Of a stretch of DNA of 64,000 nt, positions 34,901-46,073 are shown one piece after another (the stretch's first letter is position 1; every line of letters starts with the position of its first letter). The stretch is from the NCBI GenBank assembly GCA_021186555.1, contig JAJKFL010000003.1, positions 37,808,908 through 37,872,907 on the forward strand, in the 5' to 3' direction. Below the pieces are notes generated by a model. That model was given only the letters and a program-made list of their open reading frames with translations. It searched no databases and had not been told where the DNA came from. The translations under genes were made by a program, and so were the position numbers. The stretch is from Reticulitermes speratus (taxonomy: Eukaryota > Arthropoda > Insecta > Blattodea > Rhinotermitidae).

Positions 34901-36688
34901 ATGCACAGACACACTATGTTGTTATGCGGAAGTACGTTTGTGATGATCGAGGTCTGCCCCGTGAGAGCACGAAGCCCAAGCGCACGCTAGGAAGTGAACA
35001 TCGCTTAGATTATGAATTAAAACTGCTGTGGCAGTAACGAAGGAATATATTCATGACCCACCTTCCCATTCTAAAGACATGACTGAATAACTCCCTCTAC
35101 AGAATGTGTTTTATAAGAAAATTTAGTAACCCCCACAATCTTCAGTGCAAAGAAAATGAGGGGAGTGTTACTAGGTATGTCTTAGGTGGGTGTGGGATAA
35201 GGTGGAAAGTTTGAGATATATTAACAGCTGTATAAAATATACATATATGAAACAGTCCTTGGACCACGTGCTGTGGATCTTATTGATGTAAATCTTATGT
35301 CTTTTGGCAACCTAAAAGCTGCTGTTAACCTTCAGGTCTGAGTAATGAATTTTGAAAGTGCATGTCCTTAAGTATATAGCAATTTTATATTCTCATATCA
35401 CGCTATTTTGTAGAGTTCACTGCCTTGTAATGCAGGCTTGTACTGCTATCACAAGTAGGATAGTATAATCGGGACACAGTGTCGCTCATGAGAGGAAGAA
35501 AAAATCGTAGGTTCATGACTTGAGAGCCGAAAATGCCTGGATTTTTTTTAATATTTGTGAAGGGATTTAAGGGTATAATCACTGGAATTAAATTAATTGC
35601 CTTTCTATGTTTCCTTTGCATAAAATACAACATCTGTGCCCTTGTTTTTTTCTCTGAATTTAGTCGACAAATTGTGGATTAAAATACGATACTTAATATT
35701 CACACTCAACTTTTCATGAGAACAAAGAGTCAATGTGTACTATAGCCATAAATCGTACTTTACTTAGGGCTCAATTATAATATTATCAGTATATTACTAT
35801 ATGCTTCACGCACACAAAAGTTACTGTGAAAATTCACACTCAATACATATTTAGGGAAAATCGTATTATCCTCACATGAAATATGCATTTTAATATCACA
35901 AACTCTTCTAAACCCAATGAACGAATATGTTGTAGTCGCTTTAAAATTAGGGTGGAGTACATTGCTTTTAGAACACTTCGTGGTAAGACGACAGATATTT
36001 CACCTGAAGCTTGTACCATCCTACCAAACCAATGTAGTATAATTAAGTGAAAAAATGTTCACAATAATTGTTGTGTGTGAGGAAATACACACAGTAATAA
36101 ATTTAGACAAAAACAACATGATGCTACAACACACTAAAATATTATCAAATTTCTAAAAAACAACTCATCATGCAAAAATGTAATAAATAACATCACATAA
36201 CATGTATCCTACTTAAAGATCTACAACTTTTATTCAGAACATTTCTCGACCTTTTAAATATTTAATGAACTACAATTAAAACAATTCTATCGTCATAAAT
36301 TGTATCTGTAGTTTATTGAGCTTCCACTTATAGATTTTATCAAAAATAAATCAACATTAATGAAGAAGACTGACAGTAAGTAACAAATACACTGTTGGAA
36401 TTAAATGTGCCCTATTGAGCAAATATTTCCAGTCCTCTTATATTTGTTGTGTTAATTGCCTTTTGCCTATTGTTTCTTAAGTCCAATCATTCCTACACAT
36501 CTGAATGGATTATCATAAAGTTTTATGAAGGTTACTGTAACCAGGCATGTAACAGAGTGTCATGTGGTAGATATGTAGCAATGTTTCCGAGAAGTCTGCT
36601 AATTCCATCTTAATATTGAAGATTCTTATCACCATCATCTTTTAAAGATTTAACTATCAAATGGGAGTGATGAGTGTAACTAGAACGT
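31984..36688. other. Longest stretch with nothing recognised (4.7 kb)
   Basis: AT-rich with frequent stops. A G-run lies at 32450-32458. A pyrimidine-rich run lies at 33975-34025 (TTCTTCTCTCTCTTTTCG), which could be part of a splice acceptor but has no exon that I can recognise next to it. A 71-codon frame at 34822-35037 has no recognisable domain. Confidence 0.5.
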
Positions 36689-36714
36689 GGGTCGTCTAAA
36701 TTTAAACGAGAATT
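36689..36714 (+). repeat. mariner left terminal inverted repeat
   Basis: Begins GGGTCGTCTAAATTTAAACG. It matches the reverse complement of 37936-37961 except at the first base and at the CT/TC dinucleotide at positions 8-9. Confidence 0.92.
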
Positions 36715-36744
36715 TAGTTCCCTTTCGAGCACAAATCAACTTGT

Positions 36745-37890
36745 ATGAACGTGCTTCCGCTGACAAGTTATGACATGTTTAAACTTGCAACCCACACTAG
36801 TCGGATCCCGCTCCGCCTCAACCATCAGGTGCAATCAAGATGGCAGAGCAAGAAGTATCCCAACAGTGTTGCGCAGCGTATAATTATCAAATTTCTCACG
36901 AAGGAAGGTGTCGTTCCTTCTGAAATCTTTACCAGGCTTCAAGCACAGTTTGGGAATAAATGTTTGTCACAGCCAAGGGTGTTAAGTTGGGCGAAATAAT
37001 TTCGAGAAGAACGAGACCAAGTTGAAAATGAACGTCACGCTCGGCGACCAAGAAATTTTGTCAATCCTGACACCGTTTTGAAAATTGGCGAACTTATTCG
37101 GGCTAATCTTCGCATAACTGTTCTTGAACTGTTACAGGAAGTAGGAATTAGTGTAGGGAGTGTTGAAGAAATTCTGCACAACGAGTTGAAAGTCAGCAGA
37201 GTGAGCGCAAAGTGGGTCCCACGGCTCCTGTCACCGGAGCACAGGGAAAGACGTTTAGTGGCCATTACTCAACTTTTGCAACGATACGAGAGCGAAGCAG
37301 AATTTTTGGATTCAGTTGGACCTGTGATGAGACCTGGGTCCACTACTTCACTCCTGAATCAAAAAGAGCAAACAAGTAGTGGAAAAACACCCATTCTCCA
37401 CCCCCCAAAAAAGCGAAAGCAATTTCTTCAGCGGGGAAGATCATGACTGCTGTGTTCTGGGATTCACCTGGACTTTCTCACTGGTCAAAAAACCATCAAT
37501 GCGCAGTACTACTCAACTCTGCTGAACGAAAAAGTGAAGCCGGCAATTTGCTCAAAGCGAAGAAAAAGGCAGAATTCAATTTTCTTCCTCCAAGACAACT
37601 TTCGTCCTCACACTGCGGCCTTAATGATGGCAACTGCACTGAAACTGAAGTGGGATGTCCTGCCTCATCCACCGTACAGTCCAGACTTAGCTCTATCTGA
37701 TTATCATTTGTTTGGACCAATGAAGAGGGTTTTAGGAGGCAAGAGATTCCGGAATAATGATGAGGTAATTGTAGCTATGCAAAGTTGGATACACAAGCAA
37801 CCGAAAACCTTCCTTGAAACTGGAATTAAGAAGCTTCCAGAACGTTGGCACAAGTGTATGGCAGTCAACAGAGAGTATATTGAAAAGTAG
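36745..37890 (+). pseudogene. mariner transposase, broken
   Basis: A mariner transposase binds the element's terminal repeats and cuts and pastes it. Visible parts are an N-terminal DNA-binding half (36745-37300), with the linker-like ARRPRNF and the family motif WVPRLL near 37213; the first catalytic aspartate in CDETWVHYF (37323-37349); the second in LQDNFRPHT, where the family usually has HDN; and the third in PYSPDLALSDYHLF. The C-terminus NREYIEK is also family-like. Breaks are an in-frame stop at 36997-36999 after LSWAK, a frameshift before the first catalytic motif, a stop at about 37377, and a second frameshift between about 37465 and 37530. The spacing of the second and third aspartates fits D,D34D. 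The host has lost this gene's function. Confidence 0.93.
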
Positions 37891-37935
37891 TGTGTAATAC
37901 TTTTCATTTGATCGTGAATAAATTTTTTAGAAACG

Positions 37936-37961
37936 AATTCTCGTTTAAATTTGAACGACCT
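37936..37961 (-). repeat. mariner right terminal inverted repeat
   Basis: Its reverse complement begins AGGTCGTTCAAATTTAAACG. It lies 45 bases beyond the end of the transposase frame and is followed by TA. Confidence 0.92.
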
Positions 37962-37974
37962 TAGTATGTATATG

Positions 37975-38028
37975 TATATATTTTATATATATATATATAT
38001 CCATATATTAGTATATATATTCGGTAGA
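37975..38028. repeat. (TA)n-rich tract
   Basis: Imperfect TA dinucleotide array just downstream of the mariner element. Confidence 0.9.
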
Positions 38029-38040
38029 GCACAACCAAAA

Positions 38041-38240
38041 CGTTTTTTCAAGGTACAGGGTTTATGTCCCAGTACTTCCTTTATATTGCTTTCCTCTGCA
38101 ATATTGTTTTGATTTGTCTTTTTAGTGTTTTGTTTTTGTGTATTTGTTTTTCTTTTTGTTTTATATGTGCCTTTGTGCTGGCTTTATAATAGACACTTAT
38201 GCTCTTAAGCCTTACGTCAATATACACCCATTGAATGAAT
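38041..38240 (+). mobile_element. Interspersed repeat F, probably a LINE 3' end
   Basis: Shared blocks with the inverted copy at 41695-41895 are GTCCCAGTACTTCCTTTATA, TTGTTTTTGTGTATTTG, GCCTTTGTGCTGGCTTTATA and ATAGACACTTATGCTCTTAA. It ends in a (TAA)n(TTA)n array. No coding sequence is present. The trinucleotide tail favours a LINE 3' untranslated end over a SINE. Confidence 0.8.
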
Positions 38241-38292
38241 AGTAATAATAATAATAATAATAATAATTATTATTATTATTATTATTATTATT
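38241..38292. repeat. Palindromic (TAA)n(TTA)n array
   Basis: About 27 bases of TAA/ATA repeat directly joined to about 25 bases of TTA repeat, so the array can fold on itself. It sits at the 3' end of repeat F. Confidence 0.95.
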
Positions 38293-40221
38293 GTATATAT
38301 TTAATGTAGAGATTTTATGAACATATCAATCCAGTAACGTAGTCTTCGTGTTTTTACGTGGCGTTCTTATATAAATATTTATTTTTCCAAGCGACATAAC
38401 GCACAGTTAGAAAAAATACGACAGTGCAATCATAATATTTAATGTTCCTGGCGGTTATATGGAAATATATAGTTTCGTATGTGGATAGACTATGAATATA
38501 TGTACAAAGTGTGTGCGAAATACTGTTTGTATGCAATTAAGAAATTTTACCAGAGTGAAAATTTGATATTATGTGTACGTGGCTGCTAAATTTAACAAGA
38601 AAAATTCTATGTAAAAATAAGAATATGTTCTTCAAAGAAATATAAAAAACAGAACGTAATAATATCAAAACATCTTATAATATACATACACTTTTGAACA
38701 ATAGAAGAAATTGTTGCCCCCCCCCCCCCCCCCCCCCCCCCAGTCGAGTAAATGGTGTGGCCATTTGAAAATAGCCCAGGATGCAAAGATCGAACGCGCC
38801 TCGTTGTTGCCTTACATATTTCCTTCTCTTCTTCGTAGTTGCACTCAGTGTTACGTCCGTGACCATTTGCACCCGCCACCAATACAAGCATTGAAGTCTG
38901 TTCTAGTGTAGCCGGGTCACTAGTGCAGGAGCGTCGAACCAGCACAAGCAGCGAAAAGTGTTGCCTCTATCATGTTTGTGCGTGATAGGCTATAAATGGG
39001 GTTCAAAGGAATTTCGGATTAGAAGCACATCAATTTCGGTGAGTTTTTAATTTTTTCACAAAATTATTTTTTTTCCATGAGCTTTGGAAACTGTGTTCAG
39101 CCTGAGTCCGACAAAAGTCCCAGTAACTTGAAATTCTTGGAATTTCCGTAGCTTCTCCCACCCAGAAATAGTTCAAGATAATGTCTTAAAAGTTTGTTAT
39201 CCCATATTTTTTACCCTTCTTCAGACGCGAAAATACACGCATATATTCTTAGAGCGTCATTAAATAAATCACGTTTTAATGACATGATAGCCATAAGGTT
39301 ACAAATTGATTGGACTAAATTCGGACTAGAATAGAAGAAAGTATGGTTTCGTTCCTTTAAAAGTAACAAATTTGAAGGTAAAATTGGGGCTTAATGTCGA
39401 TAAGTCCTAGTAATTTGACCAGCAAATCTCTCTTAAATTCGGCCCGTCCAGCCTTCCAAATTGGAACAATATGAAACAAATTTTAATCTCTCGTGATGAA
39501 TAATTGATGCATTTGACACTTCAAGAGACAAAGAGTGCACAAATATACAGCATAAACGTAACCGGTGTGATCGGCAGAAGGAATTATGTATGGCGCGCGA
39601 CGTCAACATTCAACTGCTGTTTGCAATAATGTCAAGTAGGCTAAGCATTTTATGTATTCAAATACTTATGCAAAAGTATTTATATTCGAATGTGGAACTA
39701 TCTAAACCCATGGAGCAGCATATTTCTTGGGAAGCTAATAGTTCCTCAGCTAGTTAAGACATTCTTGGAATTTAATGGAAAGAGAAGGCTCAATGTAAAA
39801 TTACGTTTTAATTAATATATATTTTTATACACGTAGATTTACAAAGCCAAGTATGAGACACTTGGTTTAATTACGTGGCGAGTACCAGACACTGTGTTAG
39901 AAAAATTGCGTGTGTTCGGAAAGCCACTGGTGATTGTTCTGCATTGCGGTGCTGGCAAATGTTCGAAATGTGCACAGTGTGTAAAGATTCCTTTCTATCG
40001 GTCTCCAAAACAGTAAGTCTTAGGGAAGAAAACCTTGTAAACATGACGTGTGTGTTCTAGTTTTCTCTACAAATTTTTAAAAAATTTTCTTGCGTCAATA
40101 AATATTTTAAAGGATCATGCTCCAAGTACGAAGAAAAGAGCAAGCAGGCCTTCGTGTAATATACTGCTCTTACGTGTGATATTAACCACAACAAGACTAT
40201 ATCAAGACCTTTTAGTAAAAC
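38293..40221. other. AT-rich stretch with a poly-C run
   Basis: The frames overlapping the C run (up to 112 codons) include poly-Gly or poly-Pro stretches and are not genes. Nothing else recognised. Confidence 0.45.
38717..38741. repeat. 25-base poly-C tract
   Basis: Uninterrupted C run in otherwise AT-rich DNA. Its length may be inexact in an assembly. Confidence 0.95.
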
Positions 40222-40604
40222 TCCCCAATGCCAATGTCACACCACCAACTAAATGCACTTTATTTAAAAAAAACAATATAAGGTTTCTTTAAAATCGTTT
40301 AAAAACCCCTACATATGTTTCGGTTTCTAGAAAACCATCATCAGGGGAGTCACACAACTGCACTTTTTAAATCACGTCCATGCATTCGTCTAACAGCACA
40401 CACATGGACGTGATTTAAAAAGTGCAATTATGTGACCCCCCTGATGATGGTTTTCTAGAAACCGAAACATATGTAGGGGTTTTTAAACGATTTTAAAGAA
40501 ACCTTATATTAGTTTTTTTTTAAATAAATTGCATTTAGTTAGTGGTGTGACATTGATTAGTGAAAATGCACGGTACACCTAGAATAAAATTCCCCAATGC
40601 CAAT
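40222..40604. mobile_element. Long-armed palindrome with 14-bp direct repeats
   Basis: Arms at 40232-40382 and 40403-40555 are about 150 bases each and nearly identical, around a 20-base spacer (CATTCGTCTAACAGCACACA region). Each arm carries ACATATGTTTCGGTTTCTAG, AAAACCATCATCAGGGG and TTTTTAAATCACGTCCATG. TCCCCAATGCCAAT is repeated directly at 40222-40235 and 40591-40604. The left copy overlaps the outer four bases of the arm; the right copy lies 35 bases beyond the arm. No coding capacity. Confidence 0.92.
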
Positions 40605-40797
40605 TTTAATGCACATCCTTTCAACGGTCTTTGAGTTGTTCCGTACGTACAGACGGACAAAAAGCGGATGCCATCGCGCCCGAAAATTGTGTGTCACCCC
40701 TTCACTAATGTTATGTGCTTCTCATTGAGAAACATATTGAAAGAGGTAGTTATTGGATGCGAGATTTGAGGATCTCACAGTTGTTGTTGTTAAAGTA

Positions 40798-40876
40798 CAG
40801 CCTTCTGCGATGTTGTACTGCGTCGGTAACTAGAAACAAGGCTACCATACCACACGGCGTCACTTTTCAGAAGACA
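40798..40876. mobile_element. Foldback element, compact copy 5
   Basis: The left CCTTCTGCGATGTTGTACTG faces the right arm, whose reverse complement is TCTTCTGAAAAGTGACGCCG. It is preceded by GCGAGATTTGAGGATCTCAC (about 40760), the outer flank motif of this family. The central ACGTTTCG block is lost. Confidence 0.65.
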
Positions 40877-41648
40877 GTCATGCTTACATATTGACTGATT
40901 CTTAGGCTACGTAAATGAATGTTTTAAAGTGTCGAGTGTTTATAACACCGAATGAGAGGATGTCATGCTCTTGAGTAGCGACCAAGTAAATAAGGATTAA
41001 TAAGAAAGCATCTGCGGACTGTTTAGATATAACATACCGGGCATTCTTGTACAGACACTGAGGTAAAGTATTAGTAGCTGGGATAGCAGGTAGCATGTGA
41101 AATGTTCAAAACGGGTAACCTCTCCAGTCTTGGCAGGACCATCTGACTCGATTGAGGATGTTATATACTATAAAAGCAACTAGGAAAGAGGATCACTGAA
41201 ATTCTTATGGAGAGTTCTGTACATGAAACCTGCCTTAGCCCCTAGTGGGCCATTGTGTGGGAGTACAAGCAGCAGCCAGCGAAGGAGAAGGAGATACTGT
41301 ATCCTACTCGAACCATCTTTACTTCAGTGAGCTGTCACATCACCATGTCTCTGCTCCCCTTTGCCCCTCGACTACAATTTCTTCACTAAATTATACGCCC
41401 TTATGGGTCCCCCAACCCAAATTCTGGATGCTTTCTGACAATGGCCAACCTTGGACTCCTGTCCCATGACCGCTAGGTGAAGAAAGAGGCTGCTCTGAGT
41501 TTTTGAGATATAGTGTATTCGGCATCAAAAATACATTCTGTTGTCTTGTGCACTGTTACGTCTAACGGCGGAAACTGATCCTTGCTTCCACAACGGCCTC
41601 AATTATATGCATACAGTTGCCTTTATTTTCTAAGATGGCAGTGATAAC
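40877..41648. other. Stretch with nothing firm
   Basis: A 74-codon frame at 41245-41469 has no recognisable domain. GCCCCTAGTGGGCCATTGTG near 41237 resembles the end of a B SINE body (GGCCCACTAGGGGCTG) in inverse orientation, but no head is present. Confidence 0.4.
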
Positions 41649-41694
41649 AATAATAATAATAATAATAATAATAATTATTATTATTATTATTATT
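41649..41694. repeat. Palindromic (TAA)n(TTA)n array
   Basis: Same organisation as at 38241, here at the 3' end of the inverted F copy. Confidence 0.95.
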
Positions 41695-41895
41695 CAACGT
41701 GTATATATTAAGGTGCAGGCTTAACAGAACAAGTGCCTATTATAAAGCCAGCACAAAGACACATATAAAACACAAAACAGTACAAATACACAAAAACAAA
41801 ATACTAAACACATAAAACAGAAACAACATTGGAGAAAAAAGCAATATAAAAGAAGTACTGGGGCAAAAAACCCTACCATAAAGACATAGAAAAGT
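41695..41895 (-). mobile_element. Interspersed repeat F, inverted copy
   Basis: Listed strand: CAGGCTTAACAGAACAAGTG, CCTATTATAAAGCCAGCACA, AAGACACATATAAAACAC, GAAGTACTGGGGCAAAAAAC. This is the reverse complement of the 38041 copy with moderate divergence. Confidence 0.8.
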
Positions 41896-41964
41896 TGATT
41901 TAAAAATGAAACAGATTGGCGCTGGATCTGTTTTAAAGAAATAAGGGGCTTTCTAAAGATAAAG

Positions 41965-41985
41965 ACGATGATGATGATGATGATG

Positions 41986-42027
<42 letters not shown>
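41965..42027. repeat. (GAT)n(AAT)n microsatellite
   Basis: GATGATGATG passing into a pure AAT array. Confidence 0.95.
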
Positions 42028-42028
<1 letters not shown>

Positions 42029-42170
42029 CTCTTCTGTCGGTATTGGAGTAAGTTTTAGAACGATAGAATAAAGCAGATAAAAAATGGTTGGAATTAAATT
42101 GATTTTCTTACGAAGTTCATGTGTATGTTAACAAATTTTTCTTCTGTAAGCAAGAAATGTTAAATACATA

Positions 42171-42780
42171 TTATTGTTATTATTATTATTATTATTATTG
42201 TTTACTGATGCTAAAAAACTAAAGCGCATTCAGAGGAAGTTTGTAGCTCTATGCTGTAATCGATTCCTTGCCCCAGAGAGTAATGGCTATAATTGTGTTA
42301 ATGCTTTCAAGTACTTAATTTACGTACTTTACATGATAGAAGATATCAACTTGATGCAATTTTTGTCATTAATATTTTTCTGGGCTCTAAGTCTTGTCCA
42401 TCTACCATGGACATTATTGTTCTTCGAGTTCCCACTCGGAACCTCCGAGACTTTCCTTTGTTTCATGTTAGTTCATCATATAAAAATTGTCCCTCCGCCA
42501 GGTGTGCCACTGCGGCAAATTCCGTTTGTAATCAACTGGATGTCTTCAGAAGACAAATTTTCACACGTAGTCAGACGTGATATTATTTTACATTATTACA
42601 AGGTGTCCTAATTAATTATTTAAGTATTATTTTGTTTGTTTGTTTGTTTTGGTTGTGTCTGTTTCATTTGTGTCTTGTTCATTGTCCGTTGTTATTTATG
42701 TTTATAATTTGTGCTGTTTCTGTAATTGGTGATCTGGCTGTTCACTCGGCACAGTAATAAACTAGAATTAATTGAATTAG
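42171..42780 (+). pseudogene. Jockey-like LINE: reverse transcriptase C-terminus and 3' end
   Basis: The first open piece (from about 42195) reads DAKKLKRIQRKFVALCCNRF, a pattern I know from the C-terminal region of Jockey-type reverse transcriptase proteins. After frame changes the next recognisable pieces are VPTRNLRDFPLFHV and CPSARCATAANSVC at about 42430-42530. The single 145-codon frame that spans this region is therefore a mixture of frames. A T/G-rich 3' untranslated stretch follows, ending AATAAACTAGAATTAATTGA and then (TAG)n. It is 5' truncated and dead. Confidence 0.82.
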
Positions 42781-44124
42781 TAGTAGTAGTAGTAACAGTA
42801 GTAATTACGATAATAATAATAATACTTTAATGTCATTCATAAATTATCAGGACTCTGCTGACAATAATTTACCCCACTTTCTTCATTGTTGTATGATTTC
42901 TATCTTAATACCCTATGTTCAATTCAGCATGTTATATAGACTCTAACCATGTAAACATGTTCGTGGTATACTGAAAAGGCAAGGGGTGTGTCGTAGGAAG
43001 TATTTAAGTGCTTAATGCAAGGTACTGAAGCGATGTTGCCGTAAGAGCAATGCGGTCGGACGGAGTTGCAGTAGAGGACATGTATTAAGGTGGGAGGTCA
43101 AAGCTGAAGCCAGATCTGAAAGTGACCTTGCCCTTCAAAATACAAGAACACGAGAAACTAAAATGAACCTAACTTGCACTTGATATTTTAGTTCCTTCCT
43201 CACAGGAAACACTGTGCATCTTCATTATAAACGTCCATAGATTACTGCTCTTTAGTGTGTAATTAGCTGTTTATTGTGGGTAACACACGCAATGTATAAA
43301 CACAGTAATTTCACGAAACGCAGCGTATTTTAATGTTAAATATCGTATTACACATAGGCTAACGTGGCTAATAACACTGGCGGAGGGGGGACGGGGGGTA
43401 AAGTCGACCATGGGTATTAGGAAATTTAATTTACGAAGGAGTCAACTTAGAAAGATGGGGAAAGATTCGTTTGAATCAGTTCTTAATACACAATGACTTT
43501 AGGCAAAGAGAACAGTGAATTTACAGTGCCTCTCTTCCTTTGTAAATGGGTGACTCATATTCCTCTATTCTGCGTCCCATAAAACGCAGGTTTTTTCCCC
43601 ATTTTTTCTCCTTACACCACCCAAAAATCGTTTAGAAAGTATTTATATTTTTTTCTTTGCTCCTCTTTCAACTCAGTTGTCAAAAATCTAATCTTAGATA
43701 GAAAAAGTAATGTAGGGTAATTTGCCCCCTTTGTACCCCTCCAAGTTACGCCTGTAGTGATACATATCGCAGCCACTAACTTTAAAGGGTTGAGGAAACA
43801 TAACACAGAGCTCTATGCCCCGTCATTTCTCAAAGCAGACCGAACTTACTGCCTAGATAGAAATAGAGTATGGCCCTTTAGCTACGTGCTCCAGTGCGAA
43901 TTCGTGCGGTTCTTGTTCATAGAGACGTCTTTGCTCTTATCTTTATTTCCTACAGTTCTATAAAATTGCCGCATTAGTTATTTCACGGTTTTCTCAAATA
44001 GCGTAAAAATGTTCCGTAAACATGACCACTGGTTTTCGTTAACAAAACCGTAGAACTTACATTAATGTCAGTCAATAACGAAACACATGTAAAGGAATTA
44101 TTTTACATACGTTGAGAAGTATTC
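42781..44124. other. AT-rich stretch, nothing recognised
   Basis: It begins with the (TAG)n and (AAT)n tail of the LINE. No gene recognised. A G-rich run GGAGGGGGGACGGGGGG lies at 43382-43398. Confidence 0.45.
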
Positions 44125-44412
44125 AATGGACGTGGGCCACACGCGTATTTTGTATAGTGACTCGGATATGGGTTGGAGTATTTGTGGTTCGATTCCTAGC
44201 AGGGAATAAGAGATTTTTCTCCTCTTCAAAGAGTCCGTACCGACTGTGGGCACTTACCAGCCTCCTATATAATAGACACTGGGAGGTGCTTTCTTGGATT
44301 TTAAAAGGCCGGAGCGTTGGGTTAATCAATTTCCTCCATCTAGTGCCGAGGTTCAGAAAGAGTAGATTTATTAGCTCTACTCCCTCTATATGACTTCTAG
44401 GTGTGCACAAGG
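44125..44412 (+). mobile_element. SINE family C2
   Basis: GTGGTTCGATTCCTAGCAGG (B box GGTTCGATTCC), GAGATTTTTCTCCTCTTC, CAGCCTCCTATATAATAGAC, CATCTAGTGCCGAGGTTCAG and ACTCCCTCTATATGACTTC. The head before the B box is diverged. Confidence 0.85.
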
Positions 44413-45087
44413 ATAAATTTATATTTACTTTGTCCACCATAATTTTGCTACCTATAAAATAGTTTAGGGATTTGTAATATTTTATTAAACTCAATCGTCG
44501 TAATATTTACGGGCCCATCGTTAATCGTTTAATGCAGTCTAATCACTTACGTATGACTTGATTTAACGAAATAAACTCTAAATTTTGTCCAGAGACAGTA
44601 TACATGTGTTTCTTGCGGTTATCTCAGAATAATCAGTTATTATTTTGTTTTGGGTTTTGGTCTTTGCAACGAAGAAGCTTCATATTTACTGTGTAGTAGA
44701 AATTGAATTTATGTAGATAACGTATACAAATACGTTATTGACATAAATTTCGTTCTTCAAAGGGTCAAATGGCAATAATTTTCTCTCACTCCGAAGTCCA
44801 ATGCGGTCATTTTGGTATTATGAAAGTGGGATATTAAAAGGGAGAAGGTGCAGGATTGTGTAATTCCTTGACCTCCATAATTCGTACCGAGCATTTGGTT
44901 CAGAATTTATTAGGTTTGGAGGCAAACACCGACATAAACATAAAGCATCACACATTCCTCGACATTACGGAAAGTTGACTACAAAGAAATATTCCCTCTT
45001 CGTGATTTTTTTTTATTTTATTTTCCACCAATCTACACTAATTATCCTATCGGCCCCCACCTCATCAGTTCCGACGCGCTATTCACC
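44413..45087. other. AT-rich stretch, nothing recognised
   Basis: ACGTATACAAATACGTTATT near 44729 is a weak inverted repeat. No gene recognised. Confidence 0.45.
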
Positions 45088-45511
45088 TTAAGCCGGGACT
45101 AGACGGCGCGCCGCTCGTCGAGTGACGTGACGTCACTTGCTCGGCCAACATATCGGAACAGAAAAGACAATCTGGCTACACGACCCGGCGCAGTTCGGCA
45201 AATGGCGGACCAGCGGCCTTGCTCGGGTAGGTTCGGCTCGGCTTGTGGAATAACGCGTCTTGTTGTTCTGCTGTGACCCGCTTGACGCGTAGACTGCAAG
45301 CCCCGTGAAGCCGCAACAGCTGCCCGCGCCGAGTCCCTTTGAGGATCGCGAAAAAACCGCTTCTGCGGCGATCCAACGAGCCTCGCTCGCCCAATCACAA
45401 GCCGCGCCGCGCCAGACCGGATACATAGCGCGTTTGAATACGATTCTTTGTCAATGACGTCAGTTATGACGTAACACGAGCCGAGCCACGCGCCATCTAG
45501 TTGAGCCTTTA
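45088..45511. mobile_element. GC-rich MITE with TTA target duplication (Harbinger-like)
   Basis: The element 45091-45508 (418 bases) is much more GC-rich than its surroundings. The left end reads AGCCGGGACTAGACGGCGCG. The reverse complement of the right end reads AGGCTCAACTAGATGGCGCG. The similarity continues imperfectly for about 60 bases (GCTCG, TGACGTCA). TTA flanks both ends (45088-45090 and 45509-45511), a three-base duplication typical of PIF/Harbinger. Minus-strand frames of up to 142 codons inside are arginine- and alanine-rich, lack domains, and probably reflect GC content. Confidence 0.75.
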
Positions 45512-45797
45512 GTAAGCAACACAGCAACTGTCATCTTTCTACCAACACTGCACTGTGTTTCACATATCAGTGACAGCATGACGCAACGCGAATTTATTTG
45601 TGTAAGACCGCGAAATTACATCTTCCACTTTGACTTCATTATTATTCCATGTAGACATAGGCGTAATGCTAAAAATCAGCTGTCAGTTCTTACGACCTGG
45701 CAACGTTGTCCAGACGCTCAGTATTCTACATTTCCCACTTGACATTATTAAATTCCTTAAAAATCAACTTTGTAGTTTTGTGCAATATTTGACTACT

Positions 45798-46073
45798 AAT
45801 TACTTGGTAATTTTTTTTTGTTATGGCTCAACAGCCCCTTTTCGGGTGCCTAGGCTTCATGATCACACACATTAGACACACCACAGTCGGTAGGACTCCT
45901 CTGGACGAGTGACCAGCCCGTCGCAGAGACCTCTACCTGACAACACACAACACTCACAACAGACAGACATCCATGCCCCCGGTGGGATTCGAACCCACGA
46001 TCCTAGTAAGCGAGCGGCCGCAGACCCACGCCTTAGACCGCACGGCCACTGGGATCGGCAATTACTTGGTAAT
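45798..46073 (-). mobile_element. SINE family B with 14-bp target-site duplication
   Basis: The full-length minus-strand B element (45812-46059) starts with a short poly-T in the listed strand and ends in the inverted head (GCACGGCCACTGGGATCGG). AATTACTTGGTAAT is exactly duplicated at 45798-45811 and 46060-46073. Both promoter boxes are intact. This is the youngest-looking SINE in the window. Confidence 0.97.

Larger units (their letters stand above)
36689..37961 (+). mobile_element. mariner-family DNA transposon, nearly full length, dead
   Basis: A 1273-base element with about 26-base terminal inverted repeats and a broken transposase between them. The length is close to the roughly 1.3 kb usual for mariner. 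A TA dinucleotide directly follows the right end (37962-37963). The corresponding left bases are GT, so one side of the TA duplication has mutated or the boundary is off by a base or two. Transposase frame breaks are described under the pseudogene entry. Confidence 0.92.

Noticed and set aside
34822..35037. 71-codon forward frame
   Set aside because: No recognisable motif or neighbouring exon.
38607..38945. Glycine-rich protein on the minus strand
   Set aside because: The glycine run is the translation of a 25-base homopolymer. The flanks show no coding signal.
45099..45527. 142-codon minus-strand frame rich in Arg and Ala
   Set aside because: It spans a GC-rich MITE from end to end. Several other frames are open there too, which points to composition and not coding.
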